From Littorina saxatilis (taxonomy: Eukaryota > Mollusca > Gastropoda > Littorinimorpha > Littorinidae): a stretch of DNA of 64,000 nt. Position numbers and translations under genes: made by a program. Positions 43,877-55,074 of this stretch are shown one piece after another (position 1 is the first letter of the stretch; the number at the start of each line of letters is the position of its first letter). The stretch covers positions 45,114,829-45,178,828 of the forward strand of contig NC_090250.1 in the NCBI RefSeq assembly GCF_037325665.1. Reading direction: 5' to 3'. Below the pieces are notes generated by a model, which ran no database searches, was not told the origin of the DNA, and worked only from the letters and a program-made list of their open reading frames with translations.

Positions 43877-44382
43877 TGTGTGTGTGTGTCTGTGTGTCTG
43901 TGTGTGTGTGTAGAGCGAGTCAGACTAAACTACTGATTCCAAAAACATATACATATGTTATATTTGGATTCAAAACAAGCTCTGAAAATTAAAAATATAA
44001 ACATTATGATCAAAATTAAATTTCCGAAATCGTTTTAAAAGCTATTTCATCCTATTTCTTGTCGGTTCCTGATTCCAAAAACATATAGATATGATATATT
44101 TGGATTAAAAACACGCTCAGAAAGTTAAAACGAAGAGAGGTACAGTAAAGCGTGCTATGAAGCACAGCGCAACCGCTACCGCGCCAAACAGGCTCGTCAC
44201 TTTCACTGCCTTTTGCACTAGCGGCGGACTACGTTCAGTTTCATTCTGTGAGTTCCACAGCTTGACTAAATGTAGTAATTTCGCCTTACGCGACTTGTTT
44301 TTTCTGCCAACCACTTTTTACATTTAGTCAAGTTTTGACTAAATGTTTTAACGTAGAGGGGGGAATCGAGACGAGGGTCGTG

Positions 44383-44435
<53 letters not shown>

Positions 44436-45285
44436 TGTGTGTGTGTGTGTGTTGAGCGATTCAGAGAAAACTACTAGACCGATCTTCATGAAACTTGACA
44501 TGAGAGATCCTGAGTATGGTATCTCCAGATGTTTTTTTCATTTTTTTGATAACTGTCTTTGATGACGTCATATCCGACTTTTTGTGAAAGTTGAGGCGGC
44601 ACTGTCACGCTCTCATTTTTCAACCAAATTGGTTGAAATTTTGGTCAAGTAAATTTCGACGAAGCCCGGACTTTGGTATTGCATTTCAGCTTGGAGGCTT
44701 AAAAATTCAATAATGAGTTTGCTAATTAAAGTTGTCATTAAAATCGATTTTTGGCAAACAGATTTAAAATTGATTGCATCGTATTTTTCATCACATTCTG
44801 AGTCTAACAATATATACATATGTCATGTTTACTCTTAAAATATGATCACAATTAACGAAAATAGATTAATTGGTCTTACGATTAAACTTTAAGAAATCGA
44901 TCCAAAAGTGATTTCATCTTATTCTTTATCATTTCCTGATTCCAAATACATATAGATATGATAGGTTGTATTCACAACAAGCTCAGAAAGTTAACAAGAA
45001 TACAGAAAAAAGCGCTTTCCTGCTAAGCACAATACGCTACCGCGCTAATCTGGCGTGTCAATATCACTACGTTTTGCACGTGGGAGATGAGCGATTTCCT
45101 TCTCGCGGGGATTGACGAAGCTGTACTGTCTTGGTGAACAAATACAGTGCGTTCAGTTTCATCCCGTGAGTTCGACAGCTTGTCTAAATGTAGTAATTTC
45201 GCCTTTCGCGACTTGTTCTTTTTACATTTAGTCAAGTTTAAACTAGATGTTTTAACGTAGAGGGGGGAATCGAGATGAGGGTCGT

Positions 45286-45359
<74 letters not shown>

Positions 45360-47797
45360 TGTGTAGAGCGATTCAGACCAAACTACTGGACCGATCTTTA
45401 TGAAATTTTACATGAGAGTTCCTGGGTATGATATCCCCAGACATTTTTTTTTATAAATGTCTTTGATGACGTCATATCCGGCTTTTTGTAAAAGTTGAGG
45501 CGGCACTGTCACACCCTCATTTTTCGATCAAATTGATTGAAATTATGGCCAAGCAATCTTCGACGAAGGCCGGACTTTGATATTGCATTTCAGCTTGGAG
45601 GCTTAAAAATTAATTAATGACTTTGGTCATTAAAAATCTGAAAATTATAATTAACAATATTTTTTTCAAAACGATCCGAAATTACGTTCATCTTATTCTT
45701 CGTCATTTTCTGATTCCAAAAACATATAAATATGTTATATTCGGATTTAAAACAAGCTCTGAAAATTAAAAATATAAAAATGATGATTAAAATAAAATGT
45801 CCAAAATCGATTTAAAAACAATTTCATCTTATTTCTTGTCGGTTTCTCATTCCAAAAACATATAGATATGATATGTTTGGATTAAAAACACGCTCAGAAA
45901 GTGAAAACGAAGATAGGTACCGAAAAGCGTGCTATCCCGCTCAGCGCGACCATTACTGCACTATTCTGACAAGCGCTTAGAACTGTACCCACGGAATACG
46001 CGCTATATAAGCTTCATATTGATTGATTGATTGATTGATTGTCGATTTCACTGCCTTTGCCACGAGCGGTGGACTGACGAAACTACGAGTATGCGGTCTT
46101 GGTGAAAAAATGCAATGCGTTCAGTTTTATTCTGTGAGTTTGACAGCTTGACTAAATGTAGTAATTTCGCCTTACGCGACTTGTTTTCGTTCACAAAGAG
46201 TTTGCAAGGGAAACCATCATAACAATAATCCTAATAAGGCAAAAATGACATAGACTAATAACTTACGACCAATGGATCGAGCGTCGTTCCAATCTCACAC
46301 TGTCTTCTTTCATTTGAAGGGTTTGGTGTCGTTCTTTCAACTCTGGCAGAGTTGGAGCTGCCATCTTGGGCACCCAGATCCAACAATGCGTAGAAACTTG
46401 CTCGACCAACGTTTGCTTCGTCAGATCCCTCGTCGAGGTCACGGTACGCGCCTTGAAAGCCGACATTTGTGTTGCACAGGTAACAGAAAGCGTTCTTGTA
46501 CTTCCTTTTCACGACGGATGTGAAGCTTGCGCATGCGCGTTCTATTTTGGCGTCGTAGTTGCGCCACAGGCCCGTCTGGTTGCAGGAGGAAATAACTGAT
46601 TTGTTGACGTACTTGCATCTGCGTAGATTTTCAGCGGTTGTCGCAGTGAAACGAACGTCACAGTCTGTGGTATTGAGGGCCAGGAAATATGCCTCTGGAA
46701 CGAGCATAAAACAGAATAAAACAGATATGTTACAACTTACTTTGTCTCTTTAAAGGCACACCCCTTCCCGTGAAAATAGTTCGGTTCCCCGTCTGAGGTC
46801 TGGTCAGGTTAATACTTGGGATAAGACCATTCCTCCACTTGATCACATACCAAAAACTAACTCCTGACTGCATGCCGTGGTGTGTTGATAATTTTCGATG
46901 GATCAATTTCTTAAAACACCATTGGTTGCAATTACAAAATTAATTCACAAAACAAGTCGCGTAAGGCGAAATTACAACATTTAGTCAATCTGTCGAACAC
47001 ACAGAATAAAACTGAACGCACTGCATTTTTTTTCACCAAGACAAAACAGCTTCGTCAATCCGTGCGGCAAGTAATTAAGTCACTCACTGTTCCCGGGCAA
47101 CACGAAGTGAAACTGACATGCAAGAATAGCAAAATAGTGTATTGCGGTAAGCAGGAAAGCGCTTTTTCTGTAATCTTGTTAACTTTCTGTATGTTTTTTC
47201 AATCAGGAAATGATAACGAATAAAATAAGATCACTTTTGGGTCGATTTCAGAAATTATAATCGTAGTACTAATTAGCCTATTTTCGTTAATTGTGATCAC
47301 ATTTTAAAAGTAAACATAACATATGTACATATTTTTAGATTCAAAATGTTATGAAGAATACGTTGCAATCAATTTTGAATCTGTTTGCGATTTTAATGAC
47401 AATTTTAATGAGCAAACTCATTAATTAATTTGTAAGCCTCCAAGCTGAAATGCAATACCGAAGTCCGGGCTTCGTCGAAGATGACTTAACCAAAATTTAA
47501 ACCATTTTGGTTGAAAAATGAGAGCGTGACAGTGCCGCCTCAACAATCACAAAAAGCCGGATATAACGTCATCAAAGACATTTATCCAAAAAAGGAGAAA
47601 AAAAGGTCTAGAGATATCATACTCAGGAACTCTCATGTAAAGTTTCATGAAGATCGGTCCAGTAGTTTCTCTGATTCGCTCTATACACACACACACACTC
47701 ACACACACACACACACACTCACACACACACTCACACACACACACGCACACGCACACGCACACGCACACGCACACACACACTCACACACACATACACA

Positions 47798-47872
<75 letters not shown>

Positions 47873-48620
47873 ACACACACACATATTTTGGGGACATATC
47901 TTAGATTCAAATCAACAGTCTTTATTACATCATTTATACAGTTTGATGATATCTAGCTCTAAAACAAGTCCATGGTTGCAATTTATTAAACAATTATTAT
48001 CACTTGTAGGATTTGAGCATGTTTGGAAAAACCAATTTACATTTAATGCTAATAAATTACAATTTGCTATACAACAAAAAATTATGAATGAATACGTTTT
48101 ATTTTGGAAAAACAAAAAATCTGAAAAATGTTCAAGACTTGAGTTTTATTCACTAATTACAGAACGATACACAATACAAGCCTATTTAATTTATATTTCA
48201 AATATAAATCATAGAAAAGCTCTAGCAAAATTAAGAACAAGCACACATTCTTTAAAAATTGAGACTGGGCGTCATAGAGGAATATTGCGAGAGAATCGCC
48301 TCTGTAATACATGTAAAGTAATTGAAGATGAGCTACATTTTCTAGACAATTGCAAGAAATTTAACAATATTAGAAAAAAGTTTGTAGAAGAAGAAGTATC
48401 AAACTGTGACTTAAGGAAACCAAGCGATCTGTTATTTAAAAAAGACGAAAAAATTCAAAAATTGCTTGGAGCCTTTGTTTTTAATTGTTTCAATATTGAA
48501 TGAAATAATTTGTACATTATTTATCCATTCAGTTATTGTACAACTTGTGTCAATATCCTTAAGGGTTGATGACAATAAATTCTATTCTATTCTATTCTAT
48601 TATTCTATTCTATTCACACA

Positions 48621-48676
<56 letters not shown>

Positions 48677-48679
48677 CAC

Positions 48680-48710
<31 letters not shown>

Positions 48711-50140
48711 AAACACTCACCTGCAGCAGAGGTGACAGCGTACAAGAGGTCAGCATCGCACGTGACAGCCGTGTTCCAGTCAGTGAGATTCTCAGCGTGT
48801 TCTCCGTGGCACTGGGCGCAGAACTTGTTCCGGTACACCACCCCGTGTCCCGACGTGAGCGGCCTGTGATAATCCCAGTGATCGGACATCTCCCGGTTCT
48901 CACACTTCAACTCCAGCGACTCAGCTGTCTCTTCCTCGGCCGTAGACTTTCCATTCGTTCCCTGACTGGAGTTGGTTCTGTGCGCAGGAATCTGAAACGA
49001 GCTGTTACTTGAATCAGTCCTCGGGCAGTAATTGATCATGGAAAAAAAGTTGTCAAAGTCTTTTTCTGACTTCACTGGTTTCATGTGAGATATCTCGCAA
49101 GTGTACAGGTCTCTGTCTTCAGTCATCGCCTTCATTTCTTGGCGCGTCAGAGGAAAGGTTAGCAGCTCGAGAGTGATGGTGTCCAACAGCTGCACGTCAG
49201 GACAACAGTCGTCATAGAGGGGACACAGGTGGTCACAGAAACACGGACTGCAGGCCCGAGCTACCATTGACCTGGCGCCTGGGTATGGGAACATGCAGCT
49301 CGTTCCACACAGCTCTGTGTGCAGCGCTACCACCTGATAATCAAAGTCTGGAAAGATGCTGGCAACCTGCCTCTCGAAAGGGGATGGTACGTCGAAGGGT
49401 GCTTTCGGAGCATGTTCTGTTATCGTAATTATGGGGTTCGTAGATGCATGGAAATCCGGGAGAGGCTGTGGGTCAGCATCGGGGACAACTTCCACGGGAA
49501 CGAACCACACAGGCGGAAGAGGCGTCGTTTCAGGGATCATAAAGCCTGGGGTCGGTTCAGCATCACTCGACCCATTAACTTCAACAGTCCGTGGAAGATG
49601 AGTTGAGTTGATGGGGGTCTCGGCTTTGTCTTCTGTGAAGGTACTTACCCCCTTACTGAAATGGTCGTTGGTTTCGTTGGCAAAGGGTGGCGCTGTTTGA
49701 CTGCCAGGTCGTAATGATGGAGTTAATGGTTGTGGTACTGAAGCCCTGACTTTATCCTCAGTCCCGATCCGGACTGTTGAACTTCCAGGCAATAAACCAG
49801 TCAAGTCCGTGAAGCGCGCAGATCTTTTTGGGCTGGTCGATCCTGATTTCGTCAACTCAATATAATTGTCGGCTGTTGTATCGTTGGACAGCATGTCCAG
49901 AGAAGAGTCGTTTCGACCGTAATGAGTTGTGTCAGTAGTCACGAGGGGTTGTAACAGCTCTCGGTGTCTTTCCGGTAATGTGGAACGCAGTGCGACAGGA
50001 CTGACGTCACTTGATGCCTCAGTAGTCCTTGCATACTGTTCAGAACGTTTGCTTACACGAGTTGGTGTAGATTCCCGAACCAACAGTAACACCAGAAGAA
50101 TATATTGCAGGAACGACGAACAAAAACTCGTTTTGGTCAT
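37748..50140 (-). CDS. SMB-containing class-B-like 7TM receptor (4 exons)
   Basis: Exons 48721-50140, 46267-46694, 40143-40343 and 37748-39367 join with agreeing phases (1, 0, 0) into 1222 residues. Residues 1-25 (MTKTSFCSSFLQYILLVLLL...) look like a signal peptide. Residues 28-270 are Ser/Thr/Pro-rich with N-glycosylation sequons. Residues about 278-315 (CGTSC...CSPCFCDHLCPLYDDCCPD) form a somatomedin-B-like cysteine knot. Exons 2 and 3 are extracellular with further Cys and NxS/T sites. About 888-1140 carry seven hydrophobic helices with HFFWLSAVFMM, CFIDRS and LQGLLLATTLLLNKRVY, features of methuselah/adhesion-type receptors. No CxW...WxxxxC GPS site is visible before helix 1. Ligand and coupling are unknown. 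I chose the Met at 50140 rather than the one at 50179 because it directly precedes the hydrophobic signal. Confidence 0.85.
39368..40142. other. Receptor intron 3
   Basis: AT-rich with no recognised repeat or exon. Confidence 0.6.
40143..40343 (-). CDS. Receptor exon 3
   Basis: Acceptor after TTTTCTGCTATGAAG and donor GTAAGT. Encodes 67 residues beginning LIWSDTLIEVGYPMWDISRM and ending in an N-glycosylation-rich NNNSTNTTIINNTERE. It is phase 0 on both sides, so skipping would keep the frame. Supported by splice sites and phase, not by recognised homology. Confidence 0.7.
40344..41823. other. Receptor intron 2, part
   Basis: No additional exon recognised; frames such as 41218-41505 plus strand lack support. 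Confidence 0.55.
41824..41973. mobile_element. Fold-back MITE
   Basis: Arms starting AGGTTGTGAAAGATTGAATA and ending AGGGTATTCACTCTTTCACA are inverted over about 40 bp around a 70-bp core. Confidence 0.8.
42385..42610. repeat. (GT)n then (GA)n compound microsatellite
   Basis: GT run at 42385-42452, TCTG variants, then GA run 42543-42609. The very long Cys/Val/Arg/Glu frames here are compositional. Confidence 0.95.
42882..43741 (-). mobile_element. Hairpin-ended repeat, reverse copy R1
   Basis: Opens with the terminal hairpin TTTAGTCAAGTTTTGACTAA, then GT tract 42947-43030, and closes TTCGCCTTACGCGACTTGTT. Confidence 0.9.
43742..44301 (-). mobile_element. Hairpin-ended repeat, reverse copy R2, internally deleted
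   Basis: Joins directly to R1. After the GT tract (43811-43912) the sequence jumps from CAGACTAAACTACT to GATTCCAAAAACATATACAT, losing about 400 bp of the usual interior. Confidence 0.9.
44318..45217 (-). mobile_element. Hairpin-ended repeat, reverse copy R3, subfamily 2
   Basis: Full length; the interior differs from R1 (for example TTGCTAATTAAAGTTGTC and AGTCTAACAATATATACATA) and matches the forward copy at 46952. Confidence 0.88.
45224..46187 (-). mobile_element. Hairpin-ended repeat, reverse copy R4, SINE inside
   Basis: Full length and interrupted at about 45972-46041 by AGCGCTTAGAACTGTACCCA...GCTATATAAGC and a GATT-quadruplet tail, a SINE 3' end. Confidence 0.88.
45972..46041 (+). mobile_element. 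SINE 3' end with (ATTG)n tail
   Basis: GCGCTATATAAGCTTCATAT followed by ATTG repeats, inserted in R4. Confidence 0.7.
46267..46694 (-). CDS. Receptor exon 2
   Basis: Acceptor ATGCTCGTTCCAG, donor GTAAGT. Enters in phase 1 and leaves in phase 0. Encodes AYFLALNTTDCDVRFTATTA through GTTLDPLV with six cysteines (for example CKYVNKSVISSC and CYLCN) and several N-glycosylation sites, so a disulphide-bonded extracellular segment. Flanked by inverted copies of the hairpin-ended repeat. Confidence 0.82.
46952..47690 (+). mobile_element. Hairpin-ended repeat, forward copy, subfamily 2
   Basis: Starts ACAAGTCGCGTAAGGCGAAA; runs through the shared block up to GTCCAGTAGTTTCTCTGATT and then into an expanded CA tract. 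The terminal hairpin is missing, replaced by microsatellite and LINE sequence. Confidence 0.88.
47684..47882. repeat. (CA)n microsatellite, interrupted
   Basis: About 200 bp with CTCACA and CGCACA variants. The His/Thr-rich frame across it is compositional. Confidence 0.95.
47887..48612 (+). mobile_element. 5'-truncated LINE, 3' end of ORF2
   Basis: An open frame to 48503 ends in TGA. It carries LKIETGRHRGILRENRLCNT followed by CKVIEDELHFLDNCKKF. The R.GR.RG..R..R.C..C....EDE.HFL..C pattern is the C-terminal cysteine motif of L1/Tx1- and jockey-type LINEs. A 3' UTR of about 95 bp ends in (TTCTA)n. The frame has no stop over 200 residues, suggesting a fairly young copy. It lies in intron 1 of the receptor gene in antisense. 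Confidence 0.82.
48613..48710. repeat. (CA)n microsatellite next to a splice donor
   Basis: Begins about 10 bp inside receptor intron 1; transcribed as (GU)n. Confidence 0.95.
48721..50140 (-). CDS. Receptor exon 1: signal peptide, mucin-like stalk, SMB module
   Basis: Starts at the ATG ending 50140 and ends at CTGCTGCAG|GTGAGT (48721/48720). Encodes 473 full codons: signal peptide, a roughly 240-residue Ser/Thr/Pro stalk, the SMB-like cysteine cluster near residues 278-315, then a Cys-containing region to AVTSAA. Confidence 0.88.
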
Positions 50141-51100
50141 TTTGGAGTTTATTTCAGACAGAAAAAAAGATAATGTCACTGTGCTCCCATTTGAAGAATT
50201 CTATTGTGCTCTTATTTTAGCTTTGCTAACACTGGTTAACAGAACAAAACTGCACAACTCGATCACTGAAAACTCGTTCTTTTCCTTTCAGTAGAAGTCT
50301 CACCATTAACGCGCACGTATGCTTCAGACACAGTCAGTTGAAGCTTCTGTTAGTATCAATACAGTAATACAGTCTTTAAAATTATAATTTGAAGAAGAAG
50401 TCTTGTCGGTGTCTCATAGAATTGTCATTGTTGTTATTCAATTCGACAGTTTGAAAGTGGTTCTGCTAGCCGCCAAACACAAAATGTTGCAGGTACATAC
50501 GCGGAGGCTCTAAGAAACAAGTAGTCGATCCGCTGTCCCACGTTATACATATTCTCCACCAATCATTCTTTGAAAGCGGAGCGGCTCTTGTTTCTGACTC
50601 ACACAATCACCACTGATTGGAATCTCTGCCATCAAATGATGGCCTGTGATTGTTCGGTCTGCTTAATAATAGAAACTGTCACTACAAAGTGGCGCGGAAT
50701 TAATAGCGCGCCACACCTCGCCCCCATGTTACCGTGTGTGCATCCATACAATCATATGCTTGGCACAAAGGGTCAAAATTCCGAAAGAAAAAAAATTAAG
50801 ACATAAGGCTCTATTTTCAAAAATTTAGAAAATTAAGAATTCGATAAAAAAAAGGCCTTATTTTGAAAATAAGACCTTAAATATTTACGGTCATAAAGAA
50901 TAAGGGCGTAAATAAATAAGACCAGGATTTTTTTAAGACCGTAATAAAATAAGGCTTTTGAAAAATAAGGCCTCTGACAAATAAGGCCTTAAAAATAAGG
51001 CTACTACTGCTCACCATAATAATAATACACAATTACTGAATGACACATATAGATGACAACACACGTAAACATACACTCACACTCACGCACACGCTCACAA
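50141..51100. other. Upstream flank of the receptor gene
   Basis: 5' UTR and promoter would lie here on the minus strand. I see no clear TATA box or initiator. From about 50795 the sequence turns AT-rich with iterated AATAAGGCC/GGCCTTATTT words. Confidence 0.45.
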
Positions 51101-51242
51101 AGACACATATATATATATACGTGCGCGCGCGAAAAAAAGATAATAAATGGATGAAGAAACAACATTTCTGAAAGATAAACATAATGACACTGGTTGAAAT
51201 CGTTTGTCGCACCTGTACTCTCCTGTTAACATGTACCTATCC

Positions 51243-51243
51243 T

Positions 51244-51275
<32 letters not shown>

Positions 51276-51305
51276 CACACACACACACACACATTCCCTC
51301 ACTCA

Positions 51306-51344
<39 letters not shown>

Positions 51345-51356
51345 ACACACACACTC
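51243..51356. repeat. (CA)n microsatellite
   Basis: Interrupted by CTCACTCA. Confidence 0.95.
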
Positions 51357-51586
51357 TGTCAGTTTTTCTGTCAATCTGTCTGTGTGTATGTAATGAGCCG
51401 ACGGCCTTTGTTCCATAAATTATTGTCATTTTTATTTAATTTCTCGGTCTGTCTGTCTATTTGTTTGTCTGTCCGTTTTAGTTTTAGTCTGCCCCTTTCT
51501 CTGTCTTTGTCGGTCGGTTGGTCGACCAGTCTCCTTCTCCCCTCCCTCCGTCCCTCTTTTTCTTGATCCCCATCGGTATCTCCCAC

Positions 51587-51960
<374 letters not shown>

Positions 51961-52035
51961 CTGTGCGTTAGTCAGTCCGCCTGTCACTCTGTCTCTCCTC
52001 TCTGTCTAAAGCTTTCTCTGTGTTACAGCATTCTA

Positions 52036-52195
52036 GTGGCAGAATAAAAAGGCCGTAAAAACTAACGCCTTACAAAAATGAAGGCCTTTATTTCTAATAT
52101 AACCTTAGAAAAGGAATGCATTATTTTTTTAAGGCATTATTCTGAACTAAGTCCTTCAAAGAAATAGGCCTTATTTTAGAAATAAAGATTTTGTT
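52036..52195. repeat. AT-rich block with AAGGCC words
   Basis: Repeats the vocabulary of 50795-51005 (GGCCTTATTTTAGAAATAA). The two blocks may be ends of one element that has since been filled with microsatellites. Confidence 0.4.
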
Positions 52196-52645
52196 GTTCA
52201 AGAAACAAGGAATTATTTTGAGGAGTTTTGACCGTTTGTGCCAAGGATACATACAGCCCGCCACTCCCAGAAGAGAGAGAGATAAATTCGGAACAACGGC
52301 TGTTCGACGTCAACAGGTATTTAATCGCACGGGCTGGAAGCTTTTATCCAAATTACATAGTTTTTGCAAGAAGTGACAAATCACTGTGGACTGAATGGCG
52401 TGCAACCAGGGGGTATGCAGCTGCATGGTCCAACAGCGTCAGACTGATTTGCGAACTAAGAGAAAGGCTGTGATAACGCCTGAATAAGTCATTACAACAC
52501 CTGAACACTGACGGGATTTTTAGATGATTGCTTTTTTCGTTGGAGTAAAAGGAAGAGCGACACCTACACAACTGCGAGCTTTTTATAACAGTGATTTAAT
52601 GAATACTTGACTAAATGTATTTCGGCAGACTAAGGATCGAGAGGA

Positions 52646-52647
52646 CG

Positions 52648-52693
<46 letters not shown>

Positions 52694-52847
52694 TTGTGAG
52701 TGTGTGTGTGTGTGTGTGTGTTTGGTGAGTGTGTGTGTGTGGGTGTGTTTGGTGTGTGTGTGTGTGTGTGTGGGTGTGTTTGGTGAGTGTGTGTGTGTAT
52801 CACGTGGGATGAAGTTTTGGGAATTACTATAGAAAGCCTGACCGGAC

Positions 52848-52906
<59 letters not shown>

Positions 52907-52960
52907 ACGAGAGAGAGAGAGAGGGGGGGGGGACAGAGAGAGAGAGAGAGAGATGTAGGC
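52646..52960. repeat. (GT)n then (GA)n microsatellites
   Basis: GT-rich 52648-52800 with TTTGGTGAG variants; GA-rich 52853-52953. Confidence 0.95.
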
Positions 52961-53048
52961 CTATCGGGTCATTGGCAAAGGATTAGTATCCGTGTAGCCT
53001 CGATCACTGGTCAGTAGGGTCAGGGAAGTTAAGAGGACACTTTAGCCG

Positions 53049-53883
53049 TGAACTCCAAAAGAAACGCAAGTTAAGAGTTATTTAAGGTTTTGTTAAAATT
53101 CATGCACTAAAGATGGGTTTCAGGGGAAAATTCTGCACGAGCATGAGTTAGCATAGTGTCCTCCACGTAGCCTGTGAAAATCATGTGTGCAGCGCCCAGA
53201 GTGCGCTCTCTGCAGCGTTCTGAAGATTGAGACTGTTTTTCGCTCGCGCAGCCCACACAAAAGCTGCCAGACCTGATTTTTTTTCGTTAACAGTACTCAG
53301 CTCACACAAGGAACAAAAACCTGTCTCCGTCCACTGTCTGAAATCAGCCATTTGTACAGTAGAAGCATGCCAAGACTGAGCGCCATTGACCGGGAGAGAG
53401 CAATCGGGCGATTGCAAGCTGGAAATCGCCCAGCTGCCATTGCAAATGTCATGGGCGTGGCAACCTCGACCATCTGTTGTCTGTGGACCCGATTCCAAGC
53501 CAGCGGCAGCACCCGGGATGGCGCTAGAAGCGGACGACCTCGTGTGACTACTGCTCGCCAGGACCGGGTCATCTACCGTCAGCACCTGCGCCAACAGTTC
53601 CTCCCGGCTACAGAAACCTCCAGGAACACCGTCAACCGCCTGGTGCGCTCCATGAGAGCCAGATGTCAGGCCCTTGTCAACGCCAATGGGGGACACACGC
53701 GTTACTGAGCCTGGCGGTGAAAACTTTCTTTCGGTAACGTTTTTTTGTTAGTGACAATCAAAGAACATTGCCCCAAGATGCTTTGTACCAATTTTCGTGA
53801 AATTCGTTTGATTCGATCTCGTCAAAATGAAATGGCAAAGAATGAGATTAAATTTCTTAATCTTGCGTTTCTTTTGGAGTTCA
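53049..53883 (+). mobile_element. Internally deleted Tc1-like transposon
   Basis: Inverted ends TGAACTCCAAAAGAAACGCA (53049-53076 and 53855-53883) enclose 835 bp, about half the size of an intact Tc1-group element. TA dinucleotides lie a few bases outside each end (53043-53044, 53885-53886). One open frame (53367-53708) encodes a shortened transposase. Confidence 0.88.
53367..53708 (+). CDS. Truncated Tc1-like transposase, head-to-tail in-frame fusion
   Basis: 113 residues from MPRLSAIDRERAIGRLQAGN. Residues 4-48 form a homeodomain-like helix-turn-helix (GNRPAAIANVMGVATSTICC LW). SGRPRVT at 55-61 is the GRPR-type linker. QDRVIYRQHLRQQFLPATET at 65-84 starts the second DNA-binding half. It then passes directly into NRLVRSMRARCQALVNANGG HTRY, which is the usual extreme C-terminus of Tc1-group transposases. 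The whole DDE/D catalytic core, roughly 200 residues in relatives, is missing with the frame kept. It could bind ends but not cut. Whether it is transcribed is unknown. Confidence 0.85.
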   Translation: MPRLSAIDRERAIGRLQAGNRPAAIANVMGVATSTICCLWTRFQASGSTRDGARSGRPRVTTARQDRVIYRQHLRQQFLPATETSRNTVNRLVRSMRARCQALVNANGGHTRY

Positions 53884-54372
53884 GTATATAAGGATTAATC
53901 GGGTCATTGTCAAGGACTGTACGTTGGAGGTCTTTGTCGCCGGTCTGTAATGGTCAGATAAGTTGAGTGGACAGTTTGGCCACCGGATTTCGTGCATCAT
54001 CGTAAAATTGGTACTTTCACTGACCATAGAACTGAACTAGGGGGACTTGCATAAAACACGGTGCGTGCGGCACGTAATCACCCAAGTTTCCTTTCTGCAT
54101 TGTCAAGATTGTGGTCGATAAAACTACAGTTAGATTTCACTTACTCAGATAAGCGTGTCGTCACTGCAATTGTACCTCCCATCATGACAGTTCCCGCATC
54201 ATTTGCACCCACATTCTGAGAGAAAATGTGACAGGCTTCTGTACACCTCGCACTGACCACTGGCTTATGGTAACAGCTGCGAAGGTGATGACCCGACTCG
54301 AACCAACTACCCGTCTTCAGATTGGATCCTAACGGAAATTCGCCTGCAGCTTTTCTAACGCAGTAGATCGGT
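53884..54372. other. No gene recognised
   Basis: Unassigned sequence between the Tc1-like element and a GT tract. Confidence 0.5.
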
Positions 54373-54375
54373 ATG

Positions 54376-54427
<52 letters not shown>

Positions 54428-54438
54428 GTGTGTGTGAG

Positions 54439-54470
<32 letters not shown>

Positions 54471-54830
54471 TGTGTGTACGTGTGTGTGTGTGTTTGCATG
54501 CCAGTGTATTTATATTTGTGTAGAGCACAGAAGTGCGCAATGGAGTTCTTATTCATATTACACTATATGTGTGTATGATGTATGTCGGTTGGTCCAGGGC
54601 CGGACGAGAGGGGGGGGGGGGGGGGGGGGGGGCTCCGGGGTGGACATCTATGTATGCATCCAGGTATCTTCGTATTTAGTTATGTCTTGGTTGGAATGTA
54701 TTGTATAGGGCGTGTGTGTGCGTGTGTATGTGTGCATATACATATGTATGTCACTATGTGTGTGTGCGTGTGTGAGAGAAAGTGAGATAGAGAGAGTGGG
54801 CGTGCGTGTGTGTGCGTGCTTATAAAAACA
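54373..54830. repeat. (GT)n-rich stretch with poly-G
   Basis: GT tracts 54373-54490 and 54710-54825, G run at 54611-54632. Confidence 0.9.
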
Positions 54831-55017
54831 TAATGGATAAGTTGTAATTTTGAATACACACGTGCCTGCAGTGTAAATGCCACAATTTACCCGTTGAGAC
54901 ATAATACAGACAATCATGGAATACGAGGTGGAATATCTTTAATTTTCAGGAGATAAAATTAATGCTGTGCCAGGGTATACAATTTATCATCTTTTCCTGA
55001 ATAAACTCTGTTGATAT

Positions 55018-55074
55018 GTGTGTATGTATGTATGTATGTATGTATGTATGTATGTACATGTATGAATGTATGTA
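55018..55074. repeat. (GTAT)n microsatellite, split by a MITE
   Basis: TGTATG repeats continue for a few units at 56005-56015 after the inserted element. Confidence 0.9.

Noticed and set aside
47511-47886. N-terminal part of the 330-residue frame ending 48503
   Set aside because: It runs through a repeat and a CA tract before entering the LINE; only the part after about 47887 resembles LINE protein.
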